The notes below the pieces were generated by a model, which was not told the DNA's origin, searched no databases, and saw nothing but the letters and a program-made list of their open reading frames with translations. Positions 23,624 to 25,048 of a stretch of DNA of 25,048 nucleotides are shown piece by piece. The stretch lies in the NCBI GenBank assembly GCA_023418095.1, contig JAEZDL010000175.1, positions 1 through 25,048 on the forward strand, given 5' to 3'. The translations under genes and the position numbers were made by a program. Source of the DNA: Bacteroidota bacterium. GTDB taxonomy: Bacteria; Bacteroidota; Bacteroidia; Flavobacteriales_F; PHOS-HE28. Positions within the stretch are counted from its first letter, which is position 1, and each line of letters starts with the position of its first letter.

Positions 23624-23974
23624 CTATCGCAGCCCGGCACTACGGGAGCGGCGCTCCCAATCCTCGAATTGCTTCACCTGCAACACGGCCTTTATCTCCT
23701 TGCGGCGTTCTGCGGCGAGCTGCTCCAGCCGTTGGGTGCGCATCTCGTCCGTGAGCGATGCATCGGCCATGATCTGCGCACGCTCCGCATTGTGGTCCTC
23801 CTCGATCACACGCAGCCTTCGCACCTGATCGCCTTCCAGGCCCCATATCTGGAAAAGACTGTCAGGCAACGCATCCCAACCGCGGATCGGCTGTTCGCCC
23901 TGCGCGCGGGCCGTGGTGGCGAGCCACAGGATCCCTGCGGCCACGACGAGGGTGGCGAGTATCCTTTTGTTCAT
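23624..23974 (-). CDS. Small secreted helical protein, Spy/CpxP-like
   Basis: A 116-residue protein with a clear signal peptide (about 1-24: ILATLVVAAGILWLATTARA). The mature part is almost all predicted helix and highly charged: SLFQIWGLEGDQVRRLRVIEEDHNAERAQI, then LTDEMRTQRLEQLAAERRKEIKAVLQVKQFEDWE. The repeated pattern, a leucine followed by a short gap and Q or F (GLEGDQ, VLQVKQF), and the paired long helices resemble Spy/CpxP periplasmic proteins, but the exact LTxxQ motif is absent. A role as a periplasmic chaperone or stress protein is therefore only a suggestion. It lies 66 bases downstream of the cysteine-peptidase-like gene on the same strand and could share its transcript. Confidence 0.65.
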   Translation of the reverse strand: MNKRILATLVVAAGILWLATTARAQGEQPIRGWDALPDSLFQIWGLEGDQVRRLRVIEEDHNAERAQIMADASLTDEMRTQRLEQLAAERRKEIKAVLQVKQFEDWERRSRSAGLR

Positions 23975-24040
23975 TTCGATCGGGTATTGATGATGATGGC
24001 CAATATAATCGTGCCACGACCGGCACGAAATGACGAACGT

Positions 24041-24550
24041 CTACTGCACCGGGCGATAGATCATGACCTTGCCCCGCACCACATGATCGAGAACAAAACG
24101 GCTGGTGCCCACTTTCCGGCCGGTGACATCCGTGTTCTGGTGGGCGATGTCGTAAACACCGGGCTGCACCACACGATAGATGATCGCTGTGTGCTTCGGC
24201 ATCTTCTCTTCCCTCTTCACATTGCCGCTCCGATCCTGAGTCACCACGTTCTCGAATTGAACGATATCACCGGGAAAGACCTGATCCTTCACTGGATCGA
24301 CGGGTGAACCGAAACCGTAGGAACCATCCCATTGCGCACCGGCATGCTCCAGAGCGTTGGCGGCAAGGTCCCAGCATTCACCGCGGCCCACCTTTTTGCT
24401 CATGTTCGCTTTTACGAACTCGATCACTTTCTGGTTGAGGGCAGGAACGCTGTCCGGTTCGGCGAAGAACGTTGAAGTTACATCCCGATCCACGGATGCC
24501 GAAGCACCGATCGATGCGATGAGGAGTGAAGCAAAGATGATCGTTCTCAT
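24041..24550 (-). CDS. Secreted cysteine peptidase/amidase-like protein (NlpC/P60- or CHAP-like)
   Basis: A 169-residue protein. The ATG at 24550 is chosen because it begins a signal peptide (MRTIIFASLLIASIGASA); an ATG at 24577 adds nine polar residues. In the mature protein, GRGECWDLAANALEHAG (Cys59 at the start of a helix), GDIVQFEN (94-101), PKHTAIIY (His120) and AHQNT (Asn139) follow the Cys-His-Asn order and spacing of papain-like NlpC/P60 and CHAP enzymes. That would suit cleavage of peptidoglycan peptides or another amide bond in the periplasm or outside. I do not recognise the exact family, and no cell-wall-binding domain is attached. The call rests on motif pattern, not on overall similarity. 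Confidence 0.6.
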   Translation of the reverse strand: MRTIIFASLLIASIGASASVDRDVTSTFFAEPDSVPALNQKVIEFVKANMSKKVGRGECWDLAANALEHAGAQWDGSYGFGSPVDPVKDQVFPGDIVQFENVVTQDRSGNVKREEKMPKHTAIIYRVVQPGVYDIAHQNTDVTGRKVGTSRFVLDHVVRGKVMIYRPVQ

Positions 24551-24637
24551 GCTGTGCCGATCGGTGTCAATCGGCATGCCAGATCATTGTGTTTTGCACC
24601 GATCAATTCCAGGACAGGATGCGGATCTGTGCTGATG

Positions 24638-24727
24638 TGCGAAAGGGATAGGAACGGAAAGCCCGGAGCGCAGCGAGGACTTGCAGTGGATAGCCCGGTG
24701 ACGCTGGCTTTGCAGCGGCATTCGCCC
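24638..24727 (+). ncRNA. Structured intergenic repeat, copy B (possible RNA element)
   Basis: This 90-base copy of the element at 5850-5953 keeps the TGCGAAAGGGATAG start, the ATAGCCCGGTGACG block and the GGCATTCGCCC end. The ends pair (GCGAA 24639-24643 with TTCGC 24721-24725), and the 3' hairpin pairs CGCTG with CAGCG around GCTTTG (24702-24717). The middle hairpin of copy A is shortened here. It ends seven bases before the stop of the methyltransferase gene, which is on the opposite strand, and the other flank is the start region of the peptidase-like gene. Confidence 0.55.
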
Positions 24728-24734
24728 AAATGGA

Positions 24735-25048
24735 TCAATCGCGCACTTTTTCGAACACCATTCTGTAGTGTTCGAAGATCTGCCTTTCGAACACCTGCAG
24801 GTTGGGCGCGATCTGGTAACGGCGCACCCATTTGCGGAAATCGCTCTGCAATAATTTGGGGAGCAGCGATGCGTACAACAGGTATTTCTGCAGGTTGAAT
24901 TTGTTGAATGCCTGCGTCCAGCGGTGGATCGTTTCGATGTAATCGAGCCGGCCGCTATCGATGTGCACGAGCTTGAAATGTTCCTTGGCCGGTTCGGTCA
25001 TTCCTTCGCTTCCGTAGGGCAGCCACGAGCCGGGAAATACATCGCAGA
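24735..25048 (-). CDS. C-terminal part of CFA-synthase-like SAM methyltransferase (partial)
   Basis: The frame is open to the window edge, so the start and the SAM-binding core are missing; about 104 codons are visible. An internal Met at 25001 is not the start, because the preceding codons continue the family pattern (DVFPGSWLPYGSEG). The visible part reads HFKLVHIDSGRLDYIETIHRW, then QAFNKFNLQKYLLYASLLPKLL and QVFERQIFEHYRMVFEKVRD, which matches the C-terminal end of cyclopropane-fatty-acyl-phospholipid synthase relatives (the H-Y-x-x-T-x-x-x-W and YRMVFEK features). Such enzymes methylate unsaturated lipid chains, but many Bacteroidota members have no known substrate. Confidence 0.72.
   Translation of the reverse strand, partial: CDVFPGSWLPYGSEGMTEPAKEHFKLVHIDSGRLDYIETIHRWTQAFNKFNLQKYLLYASLLPKLLQSDFRKWVRRYQIAPNLQVFERQIFEHYRMVFEKVRD

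Noticed and set aside
24578..24998. A complete small gene starting at the Met at 25001
   Set aside because: The frame is open upstream to the window edge and those codons fit the methyltransferase family, so the gene is a fragment cut by the window.

Overview
The window looks like a chromosomal segment of a fairly GC-rich member of the Bacteroidota, probably Flavobacteriales-like. Four things point there: the order bamA end, two ompH/skp genes, then murI; TAnnTTTG promoter boxes; a PorP/SprF gene next to a giant adhesin with a type IX secretion (T9SS) type B sorting domain; and a TonB receptor beside a small HYC_CC_PP-like protein. I saw no phage genes, insertion sequences, tRNA, rRNA or CRISPR arrays.

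Layout. 1-2181 (+): the last codons of a BamA-like protein, two OmpH/Skp periplasmic chaperones and glutamate racemase, tightly packed. 2168-5770 (-): a metal-linked operon read from 5770 downward (HYC_CC_PP-like protein, TonB-dependent receptor, secreted HMA-domain protein, gamma-carbonic-anhydrase-like protein). 5771-5987: a divergent intergenic region with a promoter box on each side and the first copy of a structured repeat. 5988-6647 (+): an Nfu-type Fe-S scaffold and its terminator. 6703-9070 (+): a three-gene signalling operon (TonB plug-only protein, ECF sigma factor, membrane anti-sigma-like TPR protein). 9179-10429 (+): lysA. 10491-23537 (-): an operon with its own promoter, encoding a 3239-residue repeat adhesin, its SprF/PorP partner and a PorE-like OmpA-family lipid- or peptidoglycan-side protein. 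23624-25048 (-): a small Spy/CpxP-like helical protein, a secreted cysteine peptidase or amidase-like protein, the second copy of the structured repeat, and the C-terminal end of a cyclopropane-fatty-acid-synthase-like methyltransferase that runs off the window.

How the parts fit. Much of the window serves the cell envelope: outer membrane protein folding (BamA, OmpH), peptidoglycan precursors (MurI supplies D-Glu, LysA removes diaminopimelate to make lysine), metal uptake through the outer membrane, surface-adhesin export by T9SS, and lipid modification. The adhesin takes up almost 40% of the window. It carries about 31 tandem repeats of about 88 residues, and by hand alignment every one keeps a pair of cysteines.

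The least explained signals are three: the pair of intergenic repeats whose 3' hairpin shows compensatory base changes; the plug-only protein fused by operon to a sigma/anti-sigma pair; and a very high density of GATC tetranucleotides in both genes and gaps. All calls come from reading the sequence and from memory of protein families; no database search was run.
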